NCBI GenBank assembly: GCA_030762895.1
Contig: CM061063.1
Span: 103,252,210 to 103,316,209 of the forward strand
Origin: Sophora flavescens
Lineage: Eukaryota; Streptophyta; Magnoliopsida; Fabales; Fabaceae
DNA: 64,000 nt
Reading direction: 5' to 3'
A program made the translations under genes and the position numbers. Shown here in pieces: positions 31,533 through 43,374 of this stretch (positions within the stretch are counted from its first letter, which is position 1; the number at the start of each line of letters is the position of its first letter). The notes beneath the pieces were generated by a model. It was not told the DNA's origin. It did not search any database and saw only the letters and a list, made by a program, of their open reading frames with translations.

Positions 31533-34500
31533 TGCGACACCCTAACTCGGGTCATCACATTGCTACCCGTTTGCGGAAATAAAACTTAATTTGCTGGTTG
31601 CTTTCAGAAAATAATGTTTTCTCAACGTTCATCTTTTCAAAATATGATGATAAATTTTTTTCTTTTAATCCTCAAGACAACAACAACGAAATCAAACCAC
31701 ACTTAAATACATACTGTATATAAGTTATACAACTATACTGCCTCATCTATTTTCACACCTAGATCCTTACCAGTTTAATTTATTCTTAAAACATAATATA
31801 ACACAATAGGACCTAAGCTGGTCGTAACTAACTGACACTACCACCCACAGAAGCAGCAACAACATGCCCCGAACTAAACAGCCTCCTCCTTTTTGTAGAG
31901 ATCATACTTCCTGTGCGACTCTAATATGTTTGTAAGGGTGATACGCCAATATATGGATTTAACACGATAACTAAATGCTAGCACAAAAGAAGACACATAC
32001 ACATATACATAAACATTTCAATTATAGCATACAGTTTATCAGTGGGTTTCACACCCCAAACATCAACGTTGGAAAGCTATGCATGAACACTTCTATCCAT
32101 CATCTAAACATTCACACTTAATATCATGAGATATCTCCAACATGGTGATGAGTTGATCAGACTCGATAGTTATAGGCCCACAGCCCGCGAACACGCGATC
32201 CACGACACGCAATCGTAACACGTGGCCCACAGCCACAGACACACAGTCACAGACACGCAGTCAGAACACAGGCCCACAGCCACAGACATGCAGTCAGAAC
32301 ACAGGCATGTCGGCCAATGCATGCAAAACACTTTTGTTTCATTCTTTTCTATGTGTTCAATCTTTCTTTGCCGAAGATCAAAATGACTTACGACTCACAT
32401 AGTTTTAAAACACTTGTTAAAACTTTTGTTACAACACAGGACCTCACAGTCCGAGTGCTCAATCACGACACCTCTCGACCGATGCACCAGTCTTAGGTTC
32501 GTGGTACTAGAAAACATCTTCAAATGTTTCAACACGGTATACCTCACGTATACGGTACATGCCCTCAAAGTCCAAATGACTGAGTCCATCACAACACAGA
32601 ACCTTAGTACACCGACGTCTCGGTTACTAAGTTACACACCACTTTCAACACTGTTGAATCAACTTTTGATTTTCAGAAATTCTTCTCCAAGGTAGAAATT
32701 CATTATAAAATTCTTAAATAATAAAAACATAGTTTTTCACAAACCAATGAGCCACTTGAGGTTTACTTTCTTCAAAATATGCACTGCCGTTTCAAAAATA
32801 CTTGCCGTCTACACTTTTCCAAACTCGCCGTCAAATATTATTTTTAAGGTTTTTAAGCCAAAACTTAGCTTTTTCCACTTAATTAATTTTCTAAAATCAT
32901 GATTAACTTATTTTCACCAATTAATTTCATAAAATAATATTTTGTAATATTCCGGAATTTCTTACGTAAAAATTAGCAGTGCAAAAATATTTTCACGGTT
33001 TCGCTCTCATTGTGACTCATAAATTACTTTTACACTAACAAATCATTAAAATAATAAGATTTCTCAAAACTCATTATTTTTCCAAAATAATATTTTCCCC
33101 CACTATTATATTCCAACATTTCCCATAAAACGTTGAATATAATTTCCACAGCTTATTAAATCTTTTATCTGATTAATCGGTTGTGCACTGACCACTGTCA
33201 GGCCTCGCAAACAACATTCAACAACATCATTCAACAACATCATCATAATTATATCACCAGGTAGATCATGCATCATAGCAACATAATATTCTACCGCAGA
33301 TAATTAAATAAATTAAAAGCAGATCTATCACCGATACACAGATAAACAACGCAGCGTAAACAACATAAACAATTAACCACAACCACATATAAATCATATC
33401 AACCACACTACAAGCAAATAGTTATTGAGAAAATCCCTCAGGTAAGCTCCCCTTACCTTTTAAAGAACTTAGCTTCCGATTCAAAACTTTGTCGTGAATC
33501 TGGGAACCGTCAACGCACGTACACGATAATCTAGTTTATCCTTCATCAAACATAACACTCAATAAACAAACTAACAACTAAATCAAGCCTAAAATCCTAC
33601 ATGTTGGTTTCGGCCAAGGGCTGAGTTTTGGGGTTAGAAATCTCTAAAATTTCTAATCATGATTAAGTCATGGATTAATGGTCCTAATCAACCAAGATCA
33701 TGGATTAATGGCTAAACAACTAAATTTTAAACTCAAAACTTCCTAACCCTCATATACCTAGATTCGGCCTTGACATGATCATAGGGCTAGGGTTTTTAGT
33801 TTAATAAACCAACTTGGATTTATTAAGCATACATACTAAGAGTTTGATTAACAAGATCATTAAGGAAAACTTTGAACAAAAACTCATCAAATTTCATCCA
33901 CCTAGGGTTCGGCCTTTATGAAACAAATAGGTTAGAGTTTGATTTTTGATCTTCTATATACTTGAATACAAGAACTAGCAAGATACAAAAGGATTGAATC
34001 ATGAATCAAGACATGAAATTGAAACAAAACAAATGAACACAACTTTGACCTAGGTTCGGCCATGACCAGAAATCAAGGAAAGAAATTTCTCGTGATCTTA
34101 TGCTTATAGATGATGAAAATAGAGATGATTATAAGATCATAGCAATTGGTTTCATGTCAAAAGGATTTTTCTAGAATTAGTTATGAATTTTTGAATCTAG
34201 CTCCACAACTTTGAGTAAAATAAAGAACATGTTGATCTAAGCCATGAATCTACAAAAGTTGTGAAGATAAATGATTTAAATGACAAGATAAGAGGTTGTT
34301 ACCTCTTGATGATCCAAAAAAATAAAGATTTGGATGATGTTCTTCACAAATTTCTCATGGTGTTCTTGAGAAACTTAAAGTGAAAGATGAACATGATGAG
34401 GGTTTAGAACATTTTTAGTAATTTTGTATATCTCTCAGCATACTTGTCCGTTTTGGATGATCTTTATGTCGTTGGAAATAATAGAGAAATATGAACAACT

Positions 34501-35271
34501 TTCATGTTGAAAGTTTTTCGATATTCAGAATAGAAAATGGTCAGAATTGCTAGGCAAAATCTGACAAATTATGAACACTTTGGAGTTCTTATGGCAAAGC
34601 TTAGGTTTTCAAGAAGAAAAACATGGAAATGGAAGATGAAGAGATACTTAGTGAAGAAGGAAATATACTTAATGAAGAAGGCAAGAGTGAGCCGTGGGTT
34701 TTGGATAGGTTTGGTCAAATTTTCCAATGGCATTTACTTGTAATTGTCATAAAAAGACAAGGGCAAAATGGTCATTTCATAGCAAAAATTCACTTTGTCA
34801 TAAATGTGCCATTATGGCCATTATGACTCGGATAAGCTCATCATAAATGCTCATCAAGTCGGTCAAATCCATCATCTCAGCTACGTTGCCGACTCCTTGG
34901 TTCATCTGGCGCAAGCTTTTCCTAGAGATAATCTCGACGTATACGCCCGCAACAAATATAATATTTTAACTTTTTTACAAAAAATTTTAAAACTTCCAGT
35001 ATCGTAGTAAATACGATAAAAACATTTTTCATCTTGTTCACGAGTTAAAATTAGGTCTTCTGAGCAGTAAACTTTTACTGTCAGTGAAAACGCAGATCGG
35101 GTTCCGTCTGAATTTTCAACCCAAAACCTCATCGTAACCCTTAGATATAAAACATGATAGGAAAATAATAGTATTTCATCCAAAACAATTTTCTAACTCT
35201 CGGATAAATATATATATATATTTATATATCTATTACCGATATTACAAAGCAGCGAAAATCGGGGTGTTACA
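31533..35271 (-). repeat. 5' LTR of the long-LTR Ty3 element
   Basis: 3739 bp, collinear with 20294-24193 with scattered substitutions. It has only about three minisatellite units (32174-32303). Divergence is visibly larger than between the N1 LTRs, consistent with an older insertion that later received N1. Confidence 0.9.
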
Positions 35272-35861
35272 GTTGGAGTCACTAAGAGGATTGCAAATAC
35301 AATAAGTGGGGTTTCCATTTTTGCCCTTTTTAATCTGGGTCATTGATTTAAAATATCATTATATCAAAGACCCAATTTGAAAGAGGTTGGGTCCTCTAGG
35401 TTATTTTGTGATGATGTTAGACAACGTCCTTGAAGGAGTCATAAGGTGGTCAAGGTGGTTTAGATGGGGGGTTAAGGAGCGGAGTGATAAGCAGATTGAG
35501 GGTGGTTCAAACCTCACTCACTAACAAAAATACTTACACTAACGAACTAACATTTGCCTATATAAAAAAAAAATACAACGTCCCTGAATTCTTGTGGATG
35601 GAAATAACACTATTGGAATGGGCTCCCGCTGAGATGCTTGACAATACCCTGATAGATGAATCTCTCATCTATCATGTAGGAGGATACTTTTGAAGAAAAA
35701 AAAGTGAGTCTTAAAGATGTTAGTAATGTTTGTTTATTAGACTCGCTATTAAATAAATCAGAATTGTTATTTGAACACCTACCAAGGGTCACCATATTAT
35801 GGACACCATATGGAGCTTTTGTTTTTCAAGCTTTGGAATTTGTGAGGAGAGAAAGAAAATA
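35272..35861 (+). other. U2 resumed: end of GC-rich block and spacer
   Basis: Begins with the duplicated GTTGG and continues AGTCACTAAGAGG, exactly as in U3 after 58381. No gene was found. GGGTCATTGAT (35338) and ATCAAAGACCC (about 35364) form a weak hairpin that is much stronger in U3. Confidence 0.6.
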
Positions 35862-36187
35862 GGCAAAATAGGTAGAATGGTCCTATAAATTTTACTTTTC
35901 ATATTGGTCCTATAAGTTTTATTTTTTCAAATTGGTCCCACGCGTTACGTTTCCTTTCCACGTTAGTCTTTTTCGTCATTTTCAACCCAACACTGTTAGT
36001 TTTGACTTTACGTGGCTATCAGATTAGTTTGACATGTGGCTTTTGATCTTACTCCGTACAGTCGAAATTGACAGAAATGATTAACATGGAAACGGAACGT
36101 AACGTGTAGGACCAATTTGAAAATAAATAAAACTTATAGGATCGATGTGAAAAAAAAAACATATAGGACCAATCCACTTATTTTGCC
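35862..36187 (+). mobile_element. Mutator-like MITE, U2 copy
   Basis: 326 bp, the same insertion as 2857-3186, flanked by AAGAAAATA at 35853-35861 and 36188-36196 (the same 9-bp duplication on the other strand). Confidence 0.87.
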
Positions 36188-36409
36188 AAGAAAATAATAA
36201 ATAAGTATGTGATAGTCGAAAAATACGGTGTTGGTGTTTGATTTTGATCTTCATATAACATTCCTCTAAATAAATTTGTCAATATTCATCTAAGTAAGCT
36301 CAATTGGTTAAGTTAGGCGACATAGATATATATTGCGCTTCATCCTCTTCCCCCTTCTGGAAGTCAGGCCTCAGTGAGCCTCTCCTTGGACAAAAATAAA
36401 AATAAATAA

Positions 36410-36703
36410 GGGTCTGTTTAGTTTATTTTCAGTTTCCTGTTTTCATTTCCTGATTTCAAAGATAATTACAATAAGAATAATTATAAAGTTGTTACTTTAT
36501 TTTCATTCTTTTTCCTATTTCCAAAGATTTGTATAGGAAACAGTGAAAACAAACAAAAATTTGTTTTCAGTGTTCCCCATACAAAGATTTGGAAACAGGA
36601 AACAAAATAAAAACAAAGAAACACCTTTGTAGTTACTTTTGTTGTAATTATTACTATAATTAGGAAATAAAAACAGGAAACAACAAACGAACTAAACACG
36701 CTC
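36410..36703 (+). mobile_element. Tourist-like MITE, U2 copy
   Basis: 294 bp, GGGTCTGTTTAGTT...CACGCTC, flanked by TAA at 36407-36409 and 36704-36706. Orthologous to 2317-2611. Confidence 0.78.
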
Positions 36704-37986
36704 TAAAGTTGTCAACCAAATTATGCTATATTTCATATTTTTTATGTAGATAACTAAAAATTTATTTTAAAAATAAATGTACAAATGATATTTAATGAAT
36801 GTAAACTACATGTGTTGGTCCAAGTGGTAAGGTGGCTTGGGTCCCTTAAGTATGTGGTCTTGAGTAAGGGAGTTCATATCCAAAACGATCCAAAAGAAAA
36901 CCGAACCAAAAAAACCAAAAACCAAACAAAACAGATGTCTATTGGATTTTTTTGGATCTTGTTTAGTGAAAACCGTCAGATCAGATTGAAACGGATTTTG
37001 GATCCCTTTTTTAAAACCGAACTAACCCAAACAAAAATGCATAAATAAAATTTAATATATACTTATTCTATTTTTTGCATTATTGATTTTTTATTTGTTG
37101 ATTTTTTCTAATAATGCTTACTAATTTGATTTGATGTAATTTTTTATTAATTCTAATGTTCTAAAAATAAATAAAAGATGTTTTGAAACTAGATGATGAT
37201 ATTTTTTGTATTTTATGAAATGTTATTATATGAATGTATCAAAAAGTAAACAAATTTTTAAGATTTTGTTCAATTTAGCTTGTCATCTTGATTATTTGAT
37301 GTAATATAAATATGTAACGACGTGTTGAAAAAATCGAATAACCGTTCCAATCAAAACCGCATCTAATCGAATTAGATCATATCATATTTTTTTTAACGAA
37401 GCAATCCAAACCGAATCGAACCGCATATCTTTTTAATCTTTGGATCGGATAACTTTTTGCCTTAAAACCGATCCGTAAACATCCTTGGTCCTGGGTTCGA
37501 TTCCTGGATATATATGTATGAAAAAAAAACTCTTGAAATAATTGACCGCTTAGGTGCGTCATAGTACCCTAAGACATTAGTTTCTCACGTGTGGATATCC
37601 AGTAACAGGAAACTATGGGGGGGAAAAACTACGACCATTTTTTTTTTCAAAAGGAAAAAACTCAATTAAAAAAAAATAGAAGGAAAAAAAAGAGAGTGCA
37701 ATTCCAGATCCTTTTTTATTCTATATTCTACAATATCGTTATTGTCCTCTATTCTTATTTTTGGATATTTCTGGATTTGTCCCCAACCACAGTGACTCGC
37801 CATTCGTGCTTCCATTTGAGGAACTAATTGACACCCACTTTTCATACGTTTTTGGAAATGGGAAAATATAAATTTGTTTTTGATAATGAATCCCATTTGG
37901 TTGTTGCGTATCTGAAAGCAGTAAATTTGCGAGGTATTTGTGTAACCTTGTTAGGTCAATGAGGTGTTACTGAGTGGGAATTGAAA
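36704..37986. other. Non-coding U2 tract
   Basis: AT-rich and AACCNAA-rich sequence shared with U1 (to about 37470) and U3 (59820-61008). A near-perfect box-B word, GGGTTCGATTCC, occurs at about 37494-37505. No gene was found. Confidence 0.55.
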
Positions 37987-38304
37987 ATGAAGAGACAGAG
38001 GGAAAATGAAAGAGACAGAAAAGATGTAAGTTACTTTTTTATGTTTTCTCCTTTTTATGAGATGCATGCTTATGCCAATTTTTTTTGCCAATAATCAATC
38101 TTGTCTTTATATAATATTCATTAAAACGTGTCTCAAATTGTGTAGGTTCTCTCATATCTTGGTTCATTGAGAACTCAACCTCGTTACTTTGTTAGATTGA
38201 AGTCATTGAAAGTGAAATTGGGTTTATTTTCAACAATTTCTGATGAGGACAGTGGAGTACCTACTTCAAGATTCTCCACGGCTAGAGTTGATATCATTAG
38301 GTAA
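37987..38304 (+). pseudogene. Mini F-box derivative: first-exon start spliced to last exon, U2
   Basis: ATG at 37987 opens 13 codons (MKRQRENERDRKD), followed by a GTAAGT donor at 38026. A 120-bp intron ends TGTAG at 38145. A 52-codon exon with TAA at 38302-38304 then contains FVRLKSLKVKL and TARVDIIR. The first exon resembles the start of the F-box gene (MKRTR...ERE), and the second matches its exon 2 (FVRLKSLKLKI...LTRVDIIR). Intron phase 0 is kept. The F-box and all leucine-rich repeats are missing, so it cannot be an SCF receptor. It is either debris that happens to splice in frame or a microprotein gene. No expression evidence is available. Confidence 0.6.
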
Positions 38305-38837
38305 TTTTTTTTTTTGTTGCAAAATATTTTTTTACTTCATTTTCTGTTTCCCTCTCTCCCTGATGTGCTCTACTTACTGCAAATTATTGTCTGGTTATAT
38401 CATGAGTGCCCTTTTTATGCTTCTTGTTATAGTGTTTCGACCTATATGATGCTTTAAACCAAGTTGACATGAACCAATTATATTATTTCATTCACTTTAG
38501 TAGGAATTTATGGGTGGATGAGGCAAATCTTGATCTGTTAATAATGGGCTGGTTAAGAGTTTGAAGGTTGGTAGGGAGGGGGTTTTCCATGTCCCATTGT
38601 CAGTTTGTTGATGATAAGTATTATGTTGTAAGAATTTTTATTCTTACAAAATTTGAAGTTGGAGGAGCATGAAGGATGATCATGGAGTTATTTCTCATAA
38701 TCTGTTTTGTTAGATTGAATTCATTGAAATTGAAAATGGAATCATTTTCAAATATATCCGCTAAGGGAGTGAGCAGGCTACTGGAGTACTTGCTACAGAA
38801 CTCTCCATCGACTACAATTGATATCATAAAATGCTGA
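38305..38837 (+). pseudogene. Second F-box exon-2 remnant, U2
   Basis: After AT-rich spacer, 38708-38837 again resembles F-box exon 2: IE-like LNSLKLKMESFSN, then VSRLLEYLLQNSPSTTIDIIKC and a TGA at 38835-38837. No matching first exon precedes it. The same remnant is at 61730-61857 in U3. Confidence 0.6.
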
Positions 38838-38985
38838 AAGTGATATGTATGCTCTACTCTTTAGGTAGACAATTATTTAAATGATTCAGTTTTTGCTTCA
38901 TTTTCTGTTTCACCTCTTCCTGCCTCTCTTATATTAGAGAAAATTATAGGTTGCTTTATAATGAGCATCTTGGTTTTATCCCCTG

Positions 38986-38987
<2 letters not shown>

Positions 38988-39039
<52 letters not shown>
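38988..39039. repeat. (TA)n tract, left border of the pararetrovirus insertion
   Basis: About 26 TA dinucleotides. It is preceded by TTTTATCCCCTGTAA exactly as at 61996-62008 in U3, where the tract is uninterrupted by virus. Confidence 0.9.
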
Positions 39040-39042
<3 letters not shown>

Positions 39043-39487
39043 TCTAAGAAATGTAGGAACTGTAGTATGAATCTAAGATTCATACCATGCTGAATAAAAA
39101 AACAAAAAAAAAAAGAGTTTTTTCGGAAGAAATTATTATGCTTAACTGGATTGGGTACCTTTTAACTAGTAAGGACCTCCGTGTTTATGCTATGGTTTAT
39201 ATTGTTAAAGCTGTAGCAGTAAGTCCTCGAAGGATGATGAGGCAGTAAGTCTAATTTGCCGATGCTTGAAGCAAGATAAATCAAAGTGTAAATTACGAGT
39301 AGCAGTAAGTCTACTTTGAGGTAGCTTTTGGTTAATTAATGTAAATCCTTATTAAACAAAGGTGTGGTACAGCTATGGTTAAGGATGATAAGATCTAAAG
39401 AATTTTGTAAATTTCTTGTAAAGTCTTTAATTTTGAGAATATTATGAAAAATATTCAACAGGGTATATCTTAGATTACTACTTACAA
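39040..39487 (+). other. Pararetrovirus leader
   Basis: Non-coding AT-rich sequence before the first viral ORF, with several short upstream reading frames. Long leaders with small upstream frames are usual in caulimovirids. A complete initiator-Met primer site was not found here. Confidence 0.5.
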
Positions 39488-40621
39488 TTGCTATGGAACC
39501 AAAGGAAGGCAATGATATCAGAATTTTTGAAAATAATGTTATCTCGCTCCCTCTCCAAGCTTTCTTTCCGTTCTTATCAACCCTCTTCTTCATCTCTCCA
39601 GGAATCTGATATTCCTACCAATCCACGCAGTATTTTCCACGAGGAAATATGCTTTGAAAATATCAATCAAGATATTGATAATTGGGTAATTCCCAGAATA
39701 CCCACAAAAGAGTTATACAAATCAGAAGGAAGATTCTTCACTACTTCTGATTATGTTATCAAAACGGAAGAAAAGAATATTCCAATCAGTCCAGAGAGTG
39801 AGGAATTTCATCTTCTCTCTATGGATACAATAAAAGGTCACAAGAAAAAGTACAGGTACTTACACATCGGATGTGTCCAAGTAGCTGTAAAACCTTTAAT
39901 CCGCGAAGGATTAAACGCTTCAATCTTAATGTGCTTAGGGGATATTAGGCACAACAGATTCCAAGACTCCCTCTTAGGCACGGTAGAAACAAGCCTAAGC
40001 CATGGACCAATCTATTTCAATTGTTATCCAAATAGAACTTTGAGTCTTCGGGATCAAAACATCCTAGACTCTTTGTTTCTAAATCTGAAGATCTGTGGCT
40101 TAGACATGAAGCCTGGATCTATACCAGCAGCTTTGCTTTACAGGATTCAGTACAAGGCTATGAATTCCTGTAATTCCAAAGTTCTCAAAGATAGAACATC
40201 GGGAGAGACAACCCTGTTTCTTAATGATGTTACTAAAGCAAACGTGATTGTCCCAAAGACAATCTTATGGAAGGACGTAGTCCTACCAGAAAGATGGATT
40301 TTGGATAATGATGTCCCAGATTTACCAAGAGAAACAGACTTCAACAACATAGTTCAAACTCCAATAGGAAGAGTTGAACTAGTCTTTCAAAGAAGCAATT
40401 CTTTTAGTTCTGCTAGGTCTTCAAGTCTTAGATCTGAAAATTTCAAATCTATCCCCTCAAGACAATCCTTTTCAACGGCATCCCAGATGACCTCCATTAA
40501 CCTTCAGGGATTAGATACATCATCTAGTATCCCTAGACCAATTTATCAGACAGAAGATGATCAACGATCAATTCAGTCTCCAACCTTTTCCTCCCTTAAT
40601 GAATCTTATAATGATTTGTAA
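39488..40621 (+). pseudogene. Viral movement-protein region (30K type)
   Basis: Open for 377 codons. The conserved caulimovirid movement-protein core is at about residues 115-225, including HIGCVQVAVKPLIREGLNAS, LGDIRHNRFQDSLLG and SHGPIYFNCYP. Such proteins form tubules through plasmodesmata. The C-terminal part is Ser-rich. The frame ends at 40619-40621, while the next coding block is in another frame and overlaps it from 40557, so a frameshift separates blocks that are normally continuous in florendoviruses. The start codon is uncertain; a second frame is open at 39494. Confidence 0.8.
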
Positions 40622-43277
40622 GTTCATTATAGATAAGGAATCCCTTCGCAAGGATTTTTACTCTGAGGAATGGAAACCTCAAAGAGAGTGGTTCTTACAA
40701 GAGTTTAAGGGAACAAAAAGGAAAAATATTCAGGAAGAATATTATCAATTTCTTAACAATGTTAAGACAAAGGTTTTATTTTTTGACTGGTTTCATGCTT
40801 ACTCAGTCAAATATTCAATTAATTATCCTTGGAAGACGAGGATAGATGTTGATAAAACCACAAATGTCATTACTGTATGGCATTTAAAGAATGGCGAGTT
40901 GGTTAAAATTGAGTTACCACCAAATAACTCATTCCAACTCCCTGGTATCAAGGATCCTTTTACAAAAGAACCCATTATTGCTGCTCCGTTCAAAAACAAG
41001 AATGCTGATGAAGCGATCTCAGCTGTGGACATAAGCAAGCTAATGGAACAATCCAATTACGCCAATAAATACCTTCAAGTGCTAGGAGAACACTTGATCA
41101 AAAAAGATGCAACCTCCCAGGCATCTACTTCGGGAATCAAGAAGGATATTCCCTTAGAAAAACCCTTTTTCAAAACTTTTAAGATGAATAAGAAGATCAA
41201 AGAAAGTTTGCTTCTTCTTCAACCCAATATCAAAAAGGAAAAGCAAGAATTCATGGAGAAATTAGAAGAAAAACTGAAACAGTTAGTTGTTCCAGATTCT
41301 CCATCTGATAATCAAGGAGGACGACCTTTAAGAGACAAAGGTCCAACTATCAATGTCATCAATGAAGACGGCTCAAAAACAGAATATGTGGCTAGTACTT
41401 CCAAACCAAATCCTCCGGATAAACCTCCAATTAATATCAATCCTGTTCTTACCGAATCTTGGAGGCAACCCTCCAAACTTTATTATCCTAGAGCAACTCC
41501 TCCGGATATGCTCTTTGAAGAAAAGACTCCAAATTTTAGGAGTTTCAATGCCAATAACATCTATGAATGGAACATAGATGGGCAAACAGAGTATCAAATG
41601 CTCCAAACGATGCAACATATGACAATGATGGCCACTGCTTATCAGACCACAAATGATTGTTCTGAAGAAGCCATCTGTAATATCTTGTCTGCAGGTTTTA
41701 CAGGCCAACTCAAAGGTTGGTGGGATTAGTCTTTCTCTGAAGCATAGAAAGAACAAATGTTTTCTTCCATCAAGACTAATGCAGAAGGAAATACAATCTA
41801 GGACAATTAGGATGAGACCATTCCTGATGCGGTTAACACCTTAATCTTCTCAATATGCGGACATTTCATGGGAAATACCTCCACTTGGAAGGATAGGTCT
41901 GTAGAATTACTATCCAATCTTAAGTGTAGATCTTTAGCTAGTTTTAGGTGGTATAAGGATACCTTCCTAACTAGGGTTTACACCAGAGAAGATTGCCAGA
42001 ATAGATTCTGGAAAGAAAAGTTCATTGCAGGTCTCCCAACATCTTTAGGTGATCTTGTTAAGGATGAGCTTATAGCCCAATCTCCAGATGGAAATATTCC
42101 ATATGAGTAATTGAGTTATGGACAACTCATTGCAGCCACCCAGAAAATAGGAGCAAGACTTTGTAAGGAAGGCAAAGTCAGAGATCAGTTCAAAAAAGAA
42201 AAGGCCTCCAAGAAGGATTTAGGGTCTTTTTGTGAACAATTTGGAATACCTCCTTGTCCAAAGGATAAAACCAAGTCTTCTAAGAAATACGAAGGCAAAC
42301 CCCAAAAGGCTAAGTAGACCAAGTATACTAAGTACAAGAAAAACAAAAGGTATGGCAAACCCAAGCCAAAATTCAAACCTGAATTCAAACCTAAACCAAC
42401 TACTGGTGATAGGTTCCCCAAGAAAGCGGTTACTTGTTATAACCGCGGCAAACCTGGCCATATCAGTAAATACTGTAGGCTAAAAAAGAGAATCAAAGAA
42501 TTGAATCTCGAACCTTCAGTTGAGGAACAATTGAACAATCTTTTGATCCAATCAGATACTTCAGAAGAAGAATCAGATGGTGATTTTGCTGAAAATATCA
42601 ATCATGTACAAGAAGATGATGTTGGAAACCTTAGCTCCGATTCATCTCCTGAAATTAATGTCTTAACTAAGGAACAAGATCTCCTTTTTGAAGTCATTAA
42701 TTCTATAGTTGATCCAGAAGAAAGGGGAAAATATCTGGATAAGCTAAAATCTTCCATGGAATCCTCTAAGGAAAAGGAGTCCAAGGGAAAAGGCAAAGTT
42801 ATAGTCAAAGACCATTTTGACTTGAAACAAATTCTGAAAAGGCTGGAAGCCACTCAGACAAAGAAGCCAGTTACGATTCATGATCTTCAGCAAGAGATTG
42901 AGAATTTGAAGCAAGAGATCAAAGAGATCAAACAAGAACAGGCTGTTCATAAACTAATTTTGTCTCAAATGGCAGAGGCTCAATCAGAAGAATCTGGTGA
43001 TGAGGATAAGCCAGAATCAAGTGCCATCAAGGAAGATGTGCATGACAACCCTACTAAAGTTCAAGATGACCAGGAGAATGAGGCATTCTTGAATTTAGTA
43101 AATCAATTAAGAATTCAAAAATTCCATATCAAGATCAGAATCATCATTGGAGAATTCGTTCTTGATTCCACATCACTCTTTGATACATGTGCTGATTCAA
43201 ACTGCATTCAAGAAGGATTAGTCCCTACCAAATTCTTTGAGAAAACCTCAGAAGTTGAGTGTAGCAAATGGTTCTAA
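40557..43277 (+). pseudogene. Viral coat-protein, zinc-knuckle and protease region, many stops
   Basis: One reading frame carries the coat-protein region and the start of the protease. It is broken by stops at 41727, 41745, 41799, 41808, 42108 and 42315 and ends at 43275-43277. Coat-like motifs include YEWNIDG (about 41560), AGFTGQLKGWWD before the first stop, and FRWYKDTFL plus REDC near 41950-42000. The zinc knuckle at 42435-42476 has CYNR...H...C; the second Cys is replaced by Arg. A Glu/Lys-rich coiled-coil stretch follows (42680-43000). The protease site at 43182-43190 reads DTC followed by ADSNC, where DTG or DSG is usual. The protein cannot be produced intact. Confidence 0.82.
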
Positions 43278-43374
43278 ACTTAGAATCAATTAGAAGCTGT
43301 CCAAAGCCCTAATAGAAAACCAAGGTCTCCAAGTTGAAACCCCTTTTCTATTAGTTAGAAATCTGAAAAATGAG

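Larger units (their letters stand above)
20294..35271 (-). mobile_element. Ty3-type (probably chromovirus/Tekay-like) LTR retrotransposon with very long LTRs
   Basis: The terminal repeats at 20294-24193 and 31533-35271 read TGTAA...GGTGTCGCA on the minus strand. Perfect 5-bp flanks GTTGG lie at 20289-20293 and 35272-35276. On the minus strand TGGTATCAGAGC (initiator-Met primer site) follows the 31533-35271 repeat, making it the 5' LTR. A purine run ending AGTGGGGTAGTAA precedes the 20294-24193 repeat. Excluding nested N1, only about 2.3 kb of interior remains, with one reverse transcriptase fragment; gag and most of pol are missing. LTR length, primer site and the TTTCGAGGACGGAA motif before the polypurine tract suggest a Tekay-type chromovirus, but no chromodomain is left to confirm it. 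U1 and U3 carry the uninterrupted target. Confidence 0.9.

Noticed and set aside
37490..37510. Possible tRNA gene from GGGTTCGATTCC
   Set aside because: No matching box A, acceptor stem or anticodon arm at the right spacing. At most a SINE fragment.
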